A model generated the notes under the pieces. The model was not told the origin of the DNA and made no database searches. It saw nothing but the letters and a program-made list of their open reading frames with translations. A DNA stretch of 64,000 nt from the NCBI GenBank assembly GCA_937981355.1, contig CALJPD010000009.1:1-64000 (forward strand), in the 5' to 3' direction. Position numbers and translations under genes: made by a program. The DNA comes from an uncultured Candidatus Saccharibacteria bacterium. GTDB taxonomy: Bacteria; Patescibacteriota; Saccharimonadia; Saccharimonadales; Saccharimonadaceae. Below, piece after piece: positions 33,239 through 42,850 of this stretch. Each line of letters begins with the position of its first letter. Positions within the stretch are counted from its first letter, which is position 1.

Positions 33239-33778
33239 CTACACCTCTTGTCTGGCAGCCAGCGGCTCATCACCATACATCTGACGAATCTGCTTTTCAT
33301 ACTCTTCAAATGGCGGCAGACCCATCGCCGCACGGCGCTCATCAAGCCGCTCGGTATCTTGGACTGGATAGAGACGAAGGGTTTTACCCCGCCCCTGAAA
33401 CTGCGAGCCATATATCTGTGGCCGACCACGCAGCAAACACACCCGATCTTCGAGGAAGGCGATATCGCGCAGCGCGACCTCGCCACGTGGCGCTGCCTTC
33501 ATCAACTCAAGGCAGTGCTCCATAAAGTCGATATCTGGCGAATGCTGTAGTAACAACCACGCCGCAGCCGAGGCCTCCTTGCCCACCACACGTATTGTTG
33601 GCCAGCCAATTGCCGCCACAATCGTACGCAAAAATTCAGTCGAGTCAGCATCGAGCGATGCATCCCACGCCCCGCCACCGACTAAGTACTGCTGGCGCAT
33701 CGCTTGATCGCGCTGGGCACAGCGGAGGATGGCAGTGCGATATGATTGTGTATCAGGTTGTGACTGTTTTGATCTCAT
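33239..33778 (-). CDS. DUF6624 protein
   Basis: This 179-residue protein shows the DUF6624 pattern: TEFLRTIVAAIGWPTIRVVG, ASAAAWLLLQHSPDIDFMEH, DIAFLEDRVCLLRGRPQIYG and SQFQGRGK. The conserved GWP, QH and DR....Q.YGTQ positions suggest an enzyme fold, but none is established. The start at 33778 has a TTTATC box close upstream and no ribosome site. Confidence 0.78.
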   Translation of the reverse strand: MRSKQSQPDTQSYRTAILRCAQRDQAMRQQYLVGGGAWDASLDADSTEFLRTIVAAIGWPTIRVVGKEASAAAWLLLQHSPDIDFMEHCLELMKAAPRGEVALRDIAFLEDRVCLLRGRPQIYGSQFQGRGKTLRLYPVQDTERLDERRAAMGLPPFEEYEKQIRQMYGDEPLAARQEV

Positions 33779-33923
33779 AGTGGATAAACTTTGCCTTGGT
33801 TTTATACGTATATATTACTCTCATTATCCTATCATGCCTCAAGGGTCATAGCGCGGATACTGTTGCCGATTACTGATAGCAAGCAAATTTGCATTATCCC
33901 TTACTACGCGGTATTGTATAGCT

Positions 33924-34367
33924 ATGAAGCTACCATTTCTCCCGCGCATTCGCATCAAACGACTCATTCTCCTTGTACTGTTTCTGGCACTGGTTGCGGG
34001 CGGATTCGCAGTCTATTGGTGGTGGACGGATGGCCTGACGTATGGCAACGACGCACCGGCACGCCAAATGACCGAACGCTATCTGGCGCAGATCCGCCAG
34101 GGCGAAACGTGCAAAACGTACGTTTTTGCTCACAATAGTGAGGTAATCTACGCTGGCGTGAGTTGCCGTGAGAAGAAGCACGAGCATCCATCAGGATTTT
34201 GCGATGTGTGGAAATTCTATTATCAAGACGGAGCTGTGACACGTCATGAGCAACCGAACTCTGACGGCGGCGAATCATACGCCAGAAGCATCACGAAGCT
34301 TCTTCCGCCGCGCGTTAGTGATGAAAAACACAATAGCAACTATTGCCGCGAACTAGGCCTACTCTAA
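33924..34367 (+). CDS. Single-helix membrane-anchored hypothetical protein
   Basis: 147 residues: a basic N terminus, one membrane helix (about 13-34: LILLVLFLALVAGGFAVYWW), then an outer domain with Cys pairs (CKTY, SCRE, FCDV, YCRE) that may form disulphides. No family is recognised. TATTGT ends 6 nt before ATG 33924, in line with the leaderless genes. It is convergent to uvrA. Confidence 0.65.
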   Translation: MKLPFLPRIRIKRLILLVLFLALVAGGFAVYWWWTDGLTYGNDAPARQMTERYLAQIRQGETCKTYVFAHNSEVIYAGVSCREKKHEHPSGFCDVWKFYYQDGAVTRHEQPNSDGGESYARSITKLLPPRVSDEKHNSNYCRELGLL

Positions 34368-34421
34368 GACGAACGATCTCCTCTTGTCGCAGTAACACCA
34401 TATAGTTTTTATCCTTTGAAA

Positions 34422-37256
34422 TTAGCCCAAGAGCGGCCGCAAATACTTCCCGGTAAACGACGCTGGGTTATGTGCCACCTCTTCGGGCGTACCACTGGCG
34501 ATGACGGTGCCGCCGCCCTGCCCGCCTTCGGGGCCCATGTCGATGATATGGTCGGCACATTTGATAACCTCAAGATTATGCTCAATGATAACCATACTAT
34601 TGCCGCCCGCTACGAGGCGTTGGAGAATTTCGAGTAGCTTCTTGACGTCAGCGGTGTGCAGGCCAGTGGTCGGCTCATCGAGAATATAGAGTGTCTTGCC
34701 AGTCGTGCGCCGGCTTAGCTCGGTAGCAAGTTTGATACGCTGCGCCTCGCCACCACTAAAGGTCGTGGCGGGCTGGCCGAGCTTGATATAGCCAAGACCC
34801 ACTTCGTTGATCGTCGTCAACTTGCGAGCGATCGCAGGAATGTTAGCGAAGAACTCACAGGCTTGCTCGACCGTCATATCCAAGACGTCGCTAATCGTCT
34901 TACCTTTGTAGGTGATCTCAAGCGCCTCACGATTATAGCGCTTGCCATGACATTCGGGGCATTGGATGTAGACATCGGGCAAGAAGTGCATCTCGATCTT
35001 GATGACGCCATCGCCCTGACAGTGCTCGCAGCGCCCGCCTTTAACATTAAAGCTAAAGCGCCCTGGCTTGTAGCCGCGGATATTCGCCTCAGGCGTGCCC
35101 GCAAAAAGCTCGCGAATCTGCGTAAAGACACCGGTATAGGTAGCGGGGTTGGAGCGCGGAGTGCGGCCAATTGCCGACTGGTCGATGACAATTGCTTTAT
35201 CGAGCTGCTCGACCCCATCAATTGCATCATGTGCACCTGGCACTGCTTGGGCGCGGTGTAAACGGGCAGTGAGCTCGCTCGCGAGAATGCTATTGACGAG
35301 CGTCGACTTGCCACTACCGCTCACCCCTGTCACTAGCGTGAGGACACCAAGCGGGATAGTGACGTCGATATTCTTGAGATTATTCTCGCGCGCCCCGCGG
35401 ATTATTAGTGCACGGCCCTGCTCAATTGGGCGGCGTTGGGCTGGCACTGGGATCTTCTCCGCACCAGACAGATACCGACCAGTAATGCTCTGCGGCATGC
35501 GTGCTACCTCTGCTGGCGTGCCACATGCCACGATCTCCCCGCCGTGCACGCCAGCACCTGGCCCAACATCCACCAGATAGTCAGCCGCCGCAATCGTATC
35601 TTCGTCGTGCTCTACTACAAGTACGGTATTACCTAGGTCGCGTAGATTCTTGAGCGTCTGGATGAGACGATCGTTGTCACGCTGGTGGAGGCCAATTGAT
35701 GGCTCATCCAGCACATACAGCACCCCCTGCAGGCCACTACCAATCTGCGTCGCGAGGCGAATACGCTGCGCCTCACCACCACTGAGCGTGTTCGCTGCTC
35801 GCCCCAGCTCGAGGTAGCTGAGCCCGACATTGTTCATAAAGCCCAGCCGCGCCATGATTTCTTTGACAACAAGCTTAACGATGTGTTGTTGTTCTGCAGT
35901 AAATTCCAGCTGGCCTATCATATCCAGCGCATTGGCGACGTCGAGATTGCAAATATCCATAATGGAGAGGCCATTGACTGTCACTGCCAGCACCACTGGT
36001 TTGAGCCGCGCACCCTTGCAGGCCGTACACTTCCGCTCCCGCATGAAGCGCTCGATATCTTTGCGCATAAACTCACTATCGGTCTCGCGATGGCGACGCT
36101 CGAGGTTGGGAATGACCCCCTCGTACGTCGAGTCGTAATAGCGATTACCGCTGAGGTGAATGCGATATTTTTGCTTGCCTGTGCCATACAGCACTTTCTG
36201 CACAACATCATCACTTAGCTCCTTGACGGGCACGTGCAAACTAAAGCCGTGCTCCTCAGCTACCGCGGCGAGACGCTTCATGTACCACGCTTCGGCATTA
36301 AAGCGGTTGAAGGGGCGGATCGCTCCCTCGGCAATCGTCAAATTAGGGTTAAGAATGAGCTCGGGGTCAACCTCCAGGCGTGTGCCGAGACCCGTGCAGA
36401 TCGGACACGCCCCCTGCGGCGCGTTGAAACTAAAGAGCCGCGGCTCAAGCTCGGGGATGTCCTCGCCTGGGTGATCCATACAGGCATAGCGCTGACTATA
36501 CGTCGTGATCTCCCCACTCGTGGCATCCAGCACCTGTACGACCCCACTCGCAAGCTCCAGCGCTTGCTCGACCGACTGCGAGATGCGACTCACCATCGTT
36601 GGTGCCATCACGACACGATCGACCACCAGTTCAATATCATGCTTATAGCTCTTCTGTAGTTCCGGGAACTCATCGAGTGCATACACCACGCCATCCACCC
36701 GAGCCCGTGCAAAGCCACTGCGCATGTATTGCTCGGGGATGTGGGCAAACTCCCCTTTCTTTTGGCTCACGATCGGTGCCAATAACATGAGCTTGCTCCC
36801 CTCAGGAAGTTTCATAATTTCGTCGATAATAGACTGAGCTGTCCGGCGCTGGACAGGCTTGCCACAACGTGTGCCATCGGGCATAAGAGCTGGGCAATGC
36901 GGCACCCCCACCCGAGCAAAGAGCAGGCGCAAATAATCGTAGATCTCCGTCACTGTAGCGACAGTGGAGCGCGGGTTGCGACTTGTCGACTTTTGGTCGA
37001 TGCTAATACTGGGGCTCAGACCATCAATAGAGTCAACGTCGGGCTTATCCATAATGCCAAGGAACTGCCGTGCATAGCTGCTTAAACTCTCCACATAGCG
37101 GCGCTGCCCCTCAGCGTAGATCGTGTCAAAGACGAGGCTCGACTTACCACTACCACTCAGGCCCGTCACCACCACAAACTGATCGCGTGGAATGGTCACA
37201 CTGACATCTTTGAGGTTATTCTGGCGCGCCCCAACAATCCGTATCTGCTCCGACAT
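34422..37256 (-). CDS. uvrA: Excinuclease ABC subunit A
   Basis: The damage-recognition ATPase of nucleotide excision repair, 944 residues with two ABC modules: Walker A GLSGSGKSSL and GVSGSGKSTL, and signatures LSGGEAQRIRLA and FSGGEAQRIKLA. Zinc elements: CTACKGARL, and CEHCQGDGVIKIEMHFLPDV with CPECHGKRYN. At the ELEPRLFSFN finger the first pair is C-x2-H (CMDH) where Cys-x2-Cys is usual, and near residue 120 the CPxCG motif has an insert (CPALMPDGTRCG). The extended -10 TGCTACAAT ends 8 nt before ATG 37256, so it is probably leaderless. Confidence 0.98.
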   Translation of the reverse strand: MSEQIRIVGARQNNLKDVSVTIPRDQFVVVTGLSGSGKSSLVFDTIYAEGQRRYVESLSSYARQFLGIMDKPDVDSIDGLSPSISIDQKSTSRNPRSTVATVTEIYDYLRLLFARVGVPHCPALMPDGTRCGKPVQRRTAQSIIDEIMKLPEGSKLMLLAPIVSQKKGEFAHIPEQYMRSGFARARVDGVVYALDEFPELQKSYKHDIELVVDRVVMAPTMVSRISQSVEQALELASGVVQVLDATSGEITTYSQRYACMDHPGEDIPELEPRLFSFNAPQGACPICTGLGTRLEVDPELILNPNLTIAEGAIRPFNRFNAEAWYMKRLAAVAEEHGFSLHVPVKELSDDVVQKVLYGTGKQKYRIHLSGNRYYDSTYEGVIPNLERRHRETDSEFMRKDIERFMRERKCTACKGARLKPVVLAVTVNGLSIMDICNLDVANALDMIGQLEFTAEQQHIVKLVVKEIMARLGFMNNVGLSYLELGRAANTLSGGEAQRIRLATQIGSGLQGVLYVLDEPSIGLHQRDNDRLIQTLKNLRDLGNTVLVVEHDEDTIAAADYLVDVGPGAGVHGGEIVACGTPAEVARMPQSITGRYLSGAEKIPVPAQRRPIEQGRALIIRGARENNLKNIDVTIPLGVLTLVTGVSGSGKSTLVNSILASELTARLHRAQAVPGAHDAIDGVEQLDKAIVIDQSAIGRTPRSNPATYTGVFTQIRELFAGTPEANIRGYKPGRFSFNVKGGRCEHCQGDGVIKIEMHFLPDVYIQCPECHGKRYNREALEITYKGKTISDVLDMTVEQACEFFANIPAIARKLTTINEVGLGYIKLGQPATTFSGGEAQRIKLATELSRRTTGKTLYILDEPTTGLHTADVKKLLEILQRLVAGGNSMVIIEHNLEVIKCADHIIDMGPEGGQGGGTVIASGTPEEVAHNPASFTGKYLRPLLG

Positions 37257-37302
37257 ATCGTCTTATTGTAGCATGTATACTGGCAAGATACTAGATTCGC
37301 AC

Positions 37303-37325
37303 TAAGAGGCTAGCTGAGCCTCTTA
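37303..37325. other. Perfect 9-bp hairpin downstream of the YhhN-like gene
   Basis: TAAGAGGCT (37303-37311) and AGCCTCTTA (37317-37325) form a perfect stem with a 5-nt loop, between the YhhN-like stop and the uvrA promoter. It lacks a clear T-run on the minus strand, so termination efficiency is uncertain. Confidence 0.5.
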
Positions 37326-37344
37326 TACCTTTAGTACGTTACGT

Positions 37345-38097
37345 TTACGACGCGAGTGAATCCTCCTTTGGTCGGCTTGCCGCGACATAGCAGACAAGAC
37401 CACCCCAATACAGTGGCATAATGCTATGGATAAGCCATGGTTCCGACATACCGGCAAATAATCGCAGCGCTAAAAGCGCGTCTGAGGCAGCCAGCATCGC
37501 ACCACCAAGAACCGCCCACCACCACCGTAGCTGATAGCCCGTTCGAGCAGCTACTGCCGCACTTGTTGCCATGACCGCAATCACTACTGCATAAGTTCCC
37601 ATCGCCCCAGCCAAGATAGCACTCCCCGCCTGCGGAATGGTGCGATATACTACCAAGCCAGCCAGCAGTATATAGCCCACTGCCACAACTACTGTCCAGC
37701 AGTAATGCCAGCGTTTACCAGCCCGCCGCGCACAGGCAAGCCGCTGCAGATTGATCACACAAAGCACCAGATGTGCCAGCAAAAATACCCCAAGCCCGAC
37801 GATAAAATACGCGAAAGGCAAGAATGCCATCACTGAGCCAGCCATGACAAACAGCACAAGTGCTGTGAGAAGGAGCCGCGTTGTCGATTGCTGCCGATCG
37901 CTATACCGCCAGGTGGCATATATGATAAGCGTTGTCGTTAGTGGATCAGTCGCTTTTTGCAGCCACCACCACTGATCTGCTGGTGCAAACTGAAGCAACT
38001 GCCATATCGCCGCACAGAGAAGCGTCGGCCAAAGAGCGACTATAAATCGTATCGGTTTCATAATTGTATGGTATATCATCATATCTATCGCGCGCAA
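37345..38097 (-). CDS. YhhN/TMEM86-like membrane protein
   Basis: Eight hydrophobic segments in up to 250 residues and the family's features: an Asp-rich start of helix 2 (KATDPLTTTLIIY), FIVGLGVFLLAHLVLCVINL with the conserved G..F...H, and AASDALLAL. Characterised relatives hydrolyse lysoplasmalogens; the bacterial role is unclear. Start choice is uncertain: ATG at 38097, 38079 or 38061 are in frame, with TACAAT very close to the last. Confidence 0.75.
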   Translation of the reverse strand: MRAIDMMIYHTIMKPIRFIVALWPTLLCAAIWQLLQFAPADQWWWLQKATDPLTTTLIIYATWRYSDRQQSTTRLLLTALVLFVMAGSVMAFLPFAYFIVGLGVFLLAHLVLCVINLQRLACARRAGKRWHYCWTVVVAVGYILLAGLVVYRTIPQAGSAILAGAMGTYAVVIAVMATSAAVAARTGYQLRWWWAVLGGAMLAASDALLALRLFAGMSEPWLIHSIMPLYWGGLVCYVAASRPKEDSLAS

Positions 38098-38185
38098 GGG
38101 TTGTCTGGTGGTTTGCGTTATGTGTCGCTTCTTTGAGCGTCACATACTATTTCTCTCATCACAAGCCATTTGGCGTCTCTCAAAA

Positions 38186-38212
38186 TTAGCACTCTTGAAC
38201 CGAGAGTGCTAA
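38186..38212. promoter_or_regulatory. CIRCE element (HrcA operator)
   Basis: TTAGCACTC (38186-38194), 9 nt, GAGTGCTAA (38204-38212): a perfect match to the CIRCE consensus bound by HrcA. A promoter TTGAAC (38195-38200), 17 bp, TAGCAT (38218-38223) overlaps it. It predicts heat-shock control of the ClpB gene 136 nt downstream, and an hrcA gene elsewhere in the genome. Confidence 0.95.
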
Positions 38213-38348
38213 TTTGCTAGCATAGTACTAGGCCATCACCATTTCTCACGACCTGTTTGGCCACCCGTTATTTTTCTATTATGTCGACACCTGGGCTTAC
38301 ACCACCCCGCTCAAAACTAAGCTAATATATTATCACAAGGAGGGATAT

Positions 38349-40493
38349 ATGCCACCAACCATGAATCAACAAAGCAACCAAAAGCCACTAGAGCAGTTTG
38401 GCACCGACCTAACCGCTCTGGCGCGTGAGGGTAAACTCGACCCAGTGATTGGCCGAGACGAGGAGATTCGCCGCACCATGCAGATCCTCAGCCGGCGCAC
38501 CAAAAATAACCCTGTACTGATCGGTGAGCCCGGTGTCGGTAAAACCGCCATCGTCGAGGCCTTGGCGCAGCGCATCGTTAAGGGGAACGTACCAGCGTCG
38601 CTGCAGGATAAACGGCTCATTAGTCTGGAAATCTCCAGCTTACTGGCAGGCGCGAGCTTTCGTGGTCAATTTGAAGAGCGCCTCAAAGGCGTATTGAAAG
38701 AGGTTGAGGAGGCTGCTGGCGAGATCATCCTCTTCGTCGATGAAATTCACACTATGGTCGGCGCTGGCAAAGGCGAAGGCAGTATGGACGCTGGCAATAT
38801 GCTTAAACCCGCCCTGGCCCGCGGCAAGCTCCATATGATTGGTGCCACCACGCTGGCCGAGTATCGCCAGCATGTCGAAAAGGACGCAGCCCTGGAGCGG
38901 CGTTTTCAACCAGTTTACGTCGGCGAGCCGAGCTTTGACGACACCATCGCGATCTTGCGTGGCCTCAAGGAAAAGTACGAAGTCCACCACGGCGTCAAGA
39001 TTGCGGATGATGCAATTGTAGCAGCAGCGCGGCTTTCCACTCGCTACTTGCCTGATCGCTTTCTGCCAGATAAGGCGGTCGACCTGCTGGATGAAGCAAC
39101 CAGTGCTCTCAAGATGCAGCTGGAGAGCGTGCCGATTAGTCTCGATCGGCTCAATAACCGCCGCTTGCAACTGGAGATTGAAGAGGCCGCGCTCAAAAAA
39201 GATAAATCCGACCACGCGAAAGCCCGCAAAGAGGAAATTAAGCAGCAGATCGCTGACCTCCGAGCCAAAGCTGATGTCATCGACACCAAATGGCAGCATG
39301 AAAAGGACATCCTCCAGACTGTTAACACCGCTGCCGAAAAAATGGACAGTTTGCGCTCACAACTAGAAATCGCTGAACGCGATGCGGACCTCGCCACCGC
39401 GAGCCGTATTAAATACGGGGATATGCCAGAGCTAGAGAAAAAGCTAGCGAGCGCCCGCCAGGAACTAGCGGCCATCCCACCAGCTGACCGCTTACTACGT
39501 GAAGAAGTCACACCCGACGATATCGCCAGTGTGGTGGCGCGCTGGACGGGTATTCCCGTCGAGCGACTGATGGAAAGTGAATCGAGTAAATTAACCAAAC
39601 TTGAAGACTCAATCAGCCGCCAGGTTATTGGCCAAGACCGCGCCGTGGCTGCCGTGGCGAGCGCTATTCGCCGTTCACGCGCCGGCCTCGCCGATACTAA
39701 TCGGCCAATTGGTTCCTTCCTCTTCCTTGGCCCAACTGGGGTTGGCAAAACAGAGGTAGCCCGTAGCCTGTGCCGCGAATTATTTGACGACGAGCACGCC
39801 ATGATCCGCATCGATATGAGCGAATACATGGAGCGTCACGCCGTAGCCCGTCTGATTGGCTCGCCACCAGGCTACGTTGGCTACGACCAAGGTGGCCAAT
39901 TGACCGAAGCGGTGCGCCGCCGCCCCTACAGCGTGGTACTGTTTGATGAAATCGAGAAGGCCCACCCCGACGTCTTTAATGTGCTCTTACAGGTATTAGA
40001 CGATGGTCGTCTGACTGATGGCCAGGGCCGGACGATCGACTTTAGTAACACCATTATCATCATGACGAGCAATGTTGGCTCGCAGATGATTATGGACTTT
40101 ACCGGCGATGACCTGTCTGTGCTGGATAATAAAATGCGTGAGGTACTGCGTCAGCATTTCCGTCCAGAATTCCTCAACCGCATCGACGATATCGTGATCT
40201 TCGACCGTATTCACGAGCAAGCCATGCGGGCCATCGTTGACGTGCAGCTCGAGCGTGTTGCCCGCCAAGTCAAAGACAGCCGCGATATCACGCTGGCGTT
40301 TGACGAGAGCATCCGCGACATGCTAGCGCGCGACGGCTACGACCCAGCCTTCGGCGCTCGGCCGCTCAAGCGCTTGGTACAAAAGCGTATTCTTGACCCG
40401 CTGGCGCTGGAGCTGATCGACAATAGGCTACACGATGGCGATCTCGCACATGTTAGCGTTCAGGATGGTCGGGTCCGTTTTCACCACTCGTAG
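38349..40493 (+). CDS. clpB: ClpB-type disaggregase lacking the N-terminal domain
   Basis: AAA+ unfoldase of 714 residues. Walker A GEPGVGKT (59-66) and Walker B ILFVDEIHT in ring 1. A coiled-coil middle domain (about 260-385) ends in KYGDMPELEKKL, a ClpB hallmark. Ring 2 has GPTGVGKT, VVLFDEIEKAHPDVFN and LNRIDDIVIF. No ClpP-docking loop is seen. The protein starts right at the first AAA+ module: the 140-residue substrate-binding N-domain is missing. E. coli makes such a short ClpB by internal initiation; here only the short form is encoded. A strong AGGAGG precedes ATG 38349. Regulated by CIRCE. Confidence 0.95.
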   Translation: MPPTMNQQSNQKPLEQFGTDLTALAREGKLDPVIGRDEEIRRTMQILSRRTKNNPVLIGEPGVGKTAIVEALAQRIVKGNVPASLQDKRLISLEISSLLAGASFRGQFEERLKGVLKEVEEAAGEIILFVDEIHTMVGAGKGEGSMDAGNMLKPALARGKLHMIGATTLAEYRQHVEKDAALERRFQPVYVGEPSFDDTIAILRGLKEKYEVHHGVKIADDAIVAAARLSTRYLPDRFLPDKAVDLLDEATSALKMQLESVPISLDRLNNRRLQLEIEEAALKKDKSDHAKARKEEIKQQIADLRAKADVIDTKWQHEKDILQTVNTAAEKMDSLRSQLEIAERDADLATASRIKYGDMPELEKKLASARQELAAIPPADRLLREEVTPDDIASVVARWTGIPVERLMESESSKLTKLEDSISRQVIGQDRAVAAVASAIRRSRAGLADTNRPIGSFLFLGPTGVGKTEVARSLCRELFDDEHAMIRIDMSEYMERHAVARLIGSPPGYVGYDQGGQLTEAVRRRPYSVVLFDEIEKAHPDVFNVLLQVLDDGRLTDGQGRTIDFSNTIIIMTSNVGSQMIMDFTGDDLSVLDNKMREVLRQHFRPEFLNRIDDIVIFDRIHEQAMRAIVDVQLERVARQVKDSRDITLAFDESIRDMLARDGYDPAFGARPLKRLVQKRILDPLALELIDNRLHDGDLAHVSVQDGRVRFHHS

Positions 40494-40551
40494 CTGGAAA
40501 GCTGGCGGTCGACAATAGCCTTTCCTGACCAGCCTGTGCTATGCTCGTAAT

Positions 40552-41010
40552 ATGAAACTATCGAGCGCTGCTTTTGAAGACAACAGCAAGATCCCTAAGC
40601 ACTACTCGCGATTCGGCGGTAACCAGCGGCCACCGCTTGCTATTGCCAATGTACCCACCTCAGCTCAGAGCCTCGTGCTCATCTGCCATGACCCTGACGC
40701 ACCAGGTCGCAACGGATTCTACCACTGGACAGCCTGGAATATACCAGCAACCACAACAGAACTCACGAGCACGAGCCTACCCGACGGAATCGTTGAGGGT
40801 GTCACAAGCTGGGGCACGCCAGGCTGGGGTGGGCCACAACCGCCATTTGGCACACATCGGTATCAATTCTCACTGTACGCGCTTGACCGATATCTAGAGC
40901 TACCTCAGCAGACGGATCCACAGACCTTGCTATCGATCATTCAACCCTACTGTGTCGAGCAAACGATGCTAACAGGGCTATTTGGTGTGTTTGATATATT
41001 TCGCCGCTGA
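40552..41010 (+). CDS. PEBP / YbhB-YbcL-family protein
   Basis: 152 residues with the two PEBP motifs: LICHDPDAPGRNGFYHW (anion pocket) and GGPQPPFGTHRYQFSLYAL. Bacterial members bind phosphate-like ligands and may inhibit or modulate kinases; no firm role. TATGCT in an extended -10 context (TGTGCTATGCT) ends 6 nt before ATG 40552, so it is probably leaderless. Confidence 0.92.
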   Translation: MKLSSAAFEDNSKIPKHYSRFGGNQRPPLAIANVPTSAQSLVLICHDPDAPGRNGFYHWTAWNIPATTTELTSTSLPDGIVEGVTSWGTPGWGGPQPPFGTHRYQFSLYALDRYLELPQQTDPQTLLSIIQPYCVEQTMLTGLFGVFDIFRR

Positions 41011-41095
41011 ACCTTGATAGTGTGCCAAGTCCTTACGCTCTAGCCATCACAGTGCCATCTTATCTCCTTATTACTCCATTTTTAGGTGGAAGTCT

Positions 41096-42724
41096 TTATA
41101 AGACTCGCTCAAAAGAAGCAGCTGCTTGCTGCCACCGCTGTATATACTCTGGATGCTGCGCCGAGAGGAGCTGGCCACGGTGCAGTACCGCCTGGCATTG
41201 CTCGCTAGTCACATCTTTTGCTGCCAGCGCCGCACGCAGCACCGCACTGACAAATTCTGGCTTTTCCTCTGCCCTGCCTTCATCAAAGGTAAGATGCTCG
41301 AGCGCCATAAATCCTTCACACAGCAGCTGAGCTGGCTGCGCGGCCGTTATGCGCTGTTGCATAGCTGGATCGATCATATCGGTCAGGTGGTAGTAGTTCC
41401 AGCCGAGCGTTGCACCATAGCGCCGCTGCCAATAAGCACGCTTTTCGTCATCATGCGCAATCGCTTCAGGGTGTGTTTGCAGCTCACTCAGACCGGCTAG
41501 GCGAAACGCCAGATAGTGCTCCAGAGCTTGGCGCTTGATATTATCCGGAATATCATCAGACTGGCGCCAAAAGGCAATTTCGTATCCTTCATCTGCTTCG
41601 CAATCAGTGATTAACTCACCGTGCACCGGGCTAATCGGTGCGGGGTATTGCTGGACTCGCTGCTCGATAATCGCAATGCGGTCAGCCAGCGGCAGCTCAC
41701 GCACCGAAGCAACAATATCTTTCTTCGTTCCTTGCACCGTAGCCGCCTCCTGACAGGCAAGCGCTTGCATTGTTGTCGCCACATGCTGCGGCATATGCCC
41801 ACCAAATATCACATTGATACGCGGCGCACCTTCTGGCTCAGGTTGCTCATTCCACTCATCACCCACGAGATCGAAGCGCTTGCCTGCTGCCACACCCTTA
41901 GCCCGCAGGAGTGGCGCGCTCGAGTCTTGGGTGAGTGGCATAAGGAAATCGCGCAGCTGTGCGGAGGTAACATCACCGCGCAAAGCAAATGATTGTGCAC
42001 TTACGTTGTGGTCGTGATCGCAATGGTCATGATGATGGTCATGACAGTGGCTGCCGCACACCTGGGCAACTGCTCGCTGGCCAAGGTGGAGTTGCCGCTC
42101 TACGCCGCGCAACCTCGCCAGCACCTCTGTATAGTTTGTACTACCTGGGCGAATGAGCTCAACAGCTACCTCGGGTGGCAAGGCAGGTAATTGCTCGAGC
42201 ACAGAATCGATTACTGTGAGTGCTGCTCTATCATTTGGAGTGTGCGTTATACCAACAATATCTGCCACCGCCAATTGGCTCGGTAGCACTTGATAATGCA
42301 TGTCGCGTGATGCTGTTCGTGCGTTAACCAAGGCAAGGGCCGAGAAATCATAGCCACTTGAGCTTACCACCTCAGCGATCTCCGTCCCTGGCGCAATCCC
42401 GGTTGGCTCAATAAAGAGCATGTCTACCCCAGCATCGCGCACACGATCGAGCGCCGCCTGGAACTGCGTTGCATCCGAGCAGCCAATACAGCCTGCCGTG
42501 AGCGGAATAATCTGCTCACTACGATTAGCCGGGTGTTGAGCAATCCGCCTCGCGTCCACATTGTCCTGGCCGACGTCATTTACCACGACTGCGTAGCTTG
42601 TATCTACTGGCACGCGTTCGATCAGCTGGTTGAGCGTTGTCGTCTTACCTGCGCCGAGTGGCCCAAGCACCCCGAGCACTTCAAGCGAATGATCATTCGA
42701 TGGTGTCTGTTTATATTTTTCCAT
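41096..42724 (-). CDS. CobW/COG0523-family GTPase (metallochaperone)
   Basis: G3E GTPase: P-loop GPLGAGKTTTL, GCIGC in place of the usual CxCC metal motif, and EPTGIAPGTEI. A His-rich loop (HCHDHHHDHCDHDH, near residue 215) can bind zinc. At 542 residues it is long: a CobW C-terminal domain is followed by about 150 unrecognised helical residues. It probably delivers zinc or cobalt to a client. AAGGAG precedes ATG 42724. The cluster with a Fur/Zur regulator and the box-like site upstream support a zinc-starvation role. Confidence 0.87.
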   Translation of the reverse strand: MEKYKQTPSNDHSLEVLGVLGPLGAGKTTTLNQLIERVPVDTSYAVVVNDVGQDNVDARRIAQHPANRSEQIIPLTAGCIGCSDATQFQAALDRVRDAGVDMLFIEPTGIAPGTEIAEVVSSSGYDFSALALVNARTASRDMHYQVLPSQLAVADIVGITHTPNDRAALTVIDSVLEQLPALPPEVAVELIRPGSTNYTEVLARLRGVERQLHLGQRAVAQVCGSHCHDHHHDHCDHDHNVSAQSFALRGDVTSAQLRDFLMPLTQDSSAPLLRAKGVAAGKRFDLVGDEWNEQPEPEGAPRINVIFGGHMPQHVATTMQALACQEAATVQGTKKDIVASVRELPLADRIAIIEQRVQQYPAPISPVHGELITDCEADEGYEIAFWRQSDDIPDNIKRQALEHYLAFRLAGLSELQTHPEAIAHDDEKRAYWQRRYGATLGWNYYHLTDMIDPAMQQRITAAQPAQLLCEGFMALEHLTFDEGRAEEKPEFVSAVLRAALAAKDVTSEQCQAVLHRGQLLSAQHPEYIQRWQQAAASFERVL

Positions 42725-42800
42725 TGTTTCTCCTTATGATTATTCTTATAATGTGTTAGTAACCCCGCGACACGACTCTTTATAATGCTGTACCACGAGT

Positions 42801-42819
42801 ATTGCAGGTTTATTACAGA
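42801..42819. promoter_or_regulatory. Possible Fur/Zur-type site upstream of the CobW-type gene
   Basis: ATTGCAGGTTTATTACAGA matches the box at 43760-43778 at 13 of 19 positions and covers the -35 zone of a TATAAA promoter facing the CobW-type gene. Symmetry is weak, so this is a guess from similarity and position. Confidence 0.3.
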
Positions 42820-42850
42820 GCAAAGAGCCCAAAGCCACACGCATAGCCAC

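Noticed and set aside
33755..33785. A DnaA-box-like TTATCCACT
   Set aside because: A single imperfect copy at the start of the DUF6624 gene; it is more simply part of that gene's start region.
34422..37256. Several frames opposite or within uvrA
   Set aside because: Shadows of the conserved UvrA frame; no independent support.
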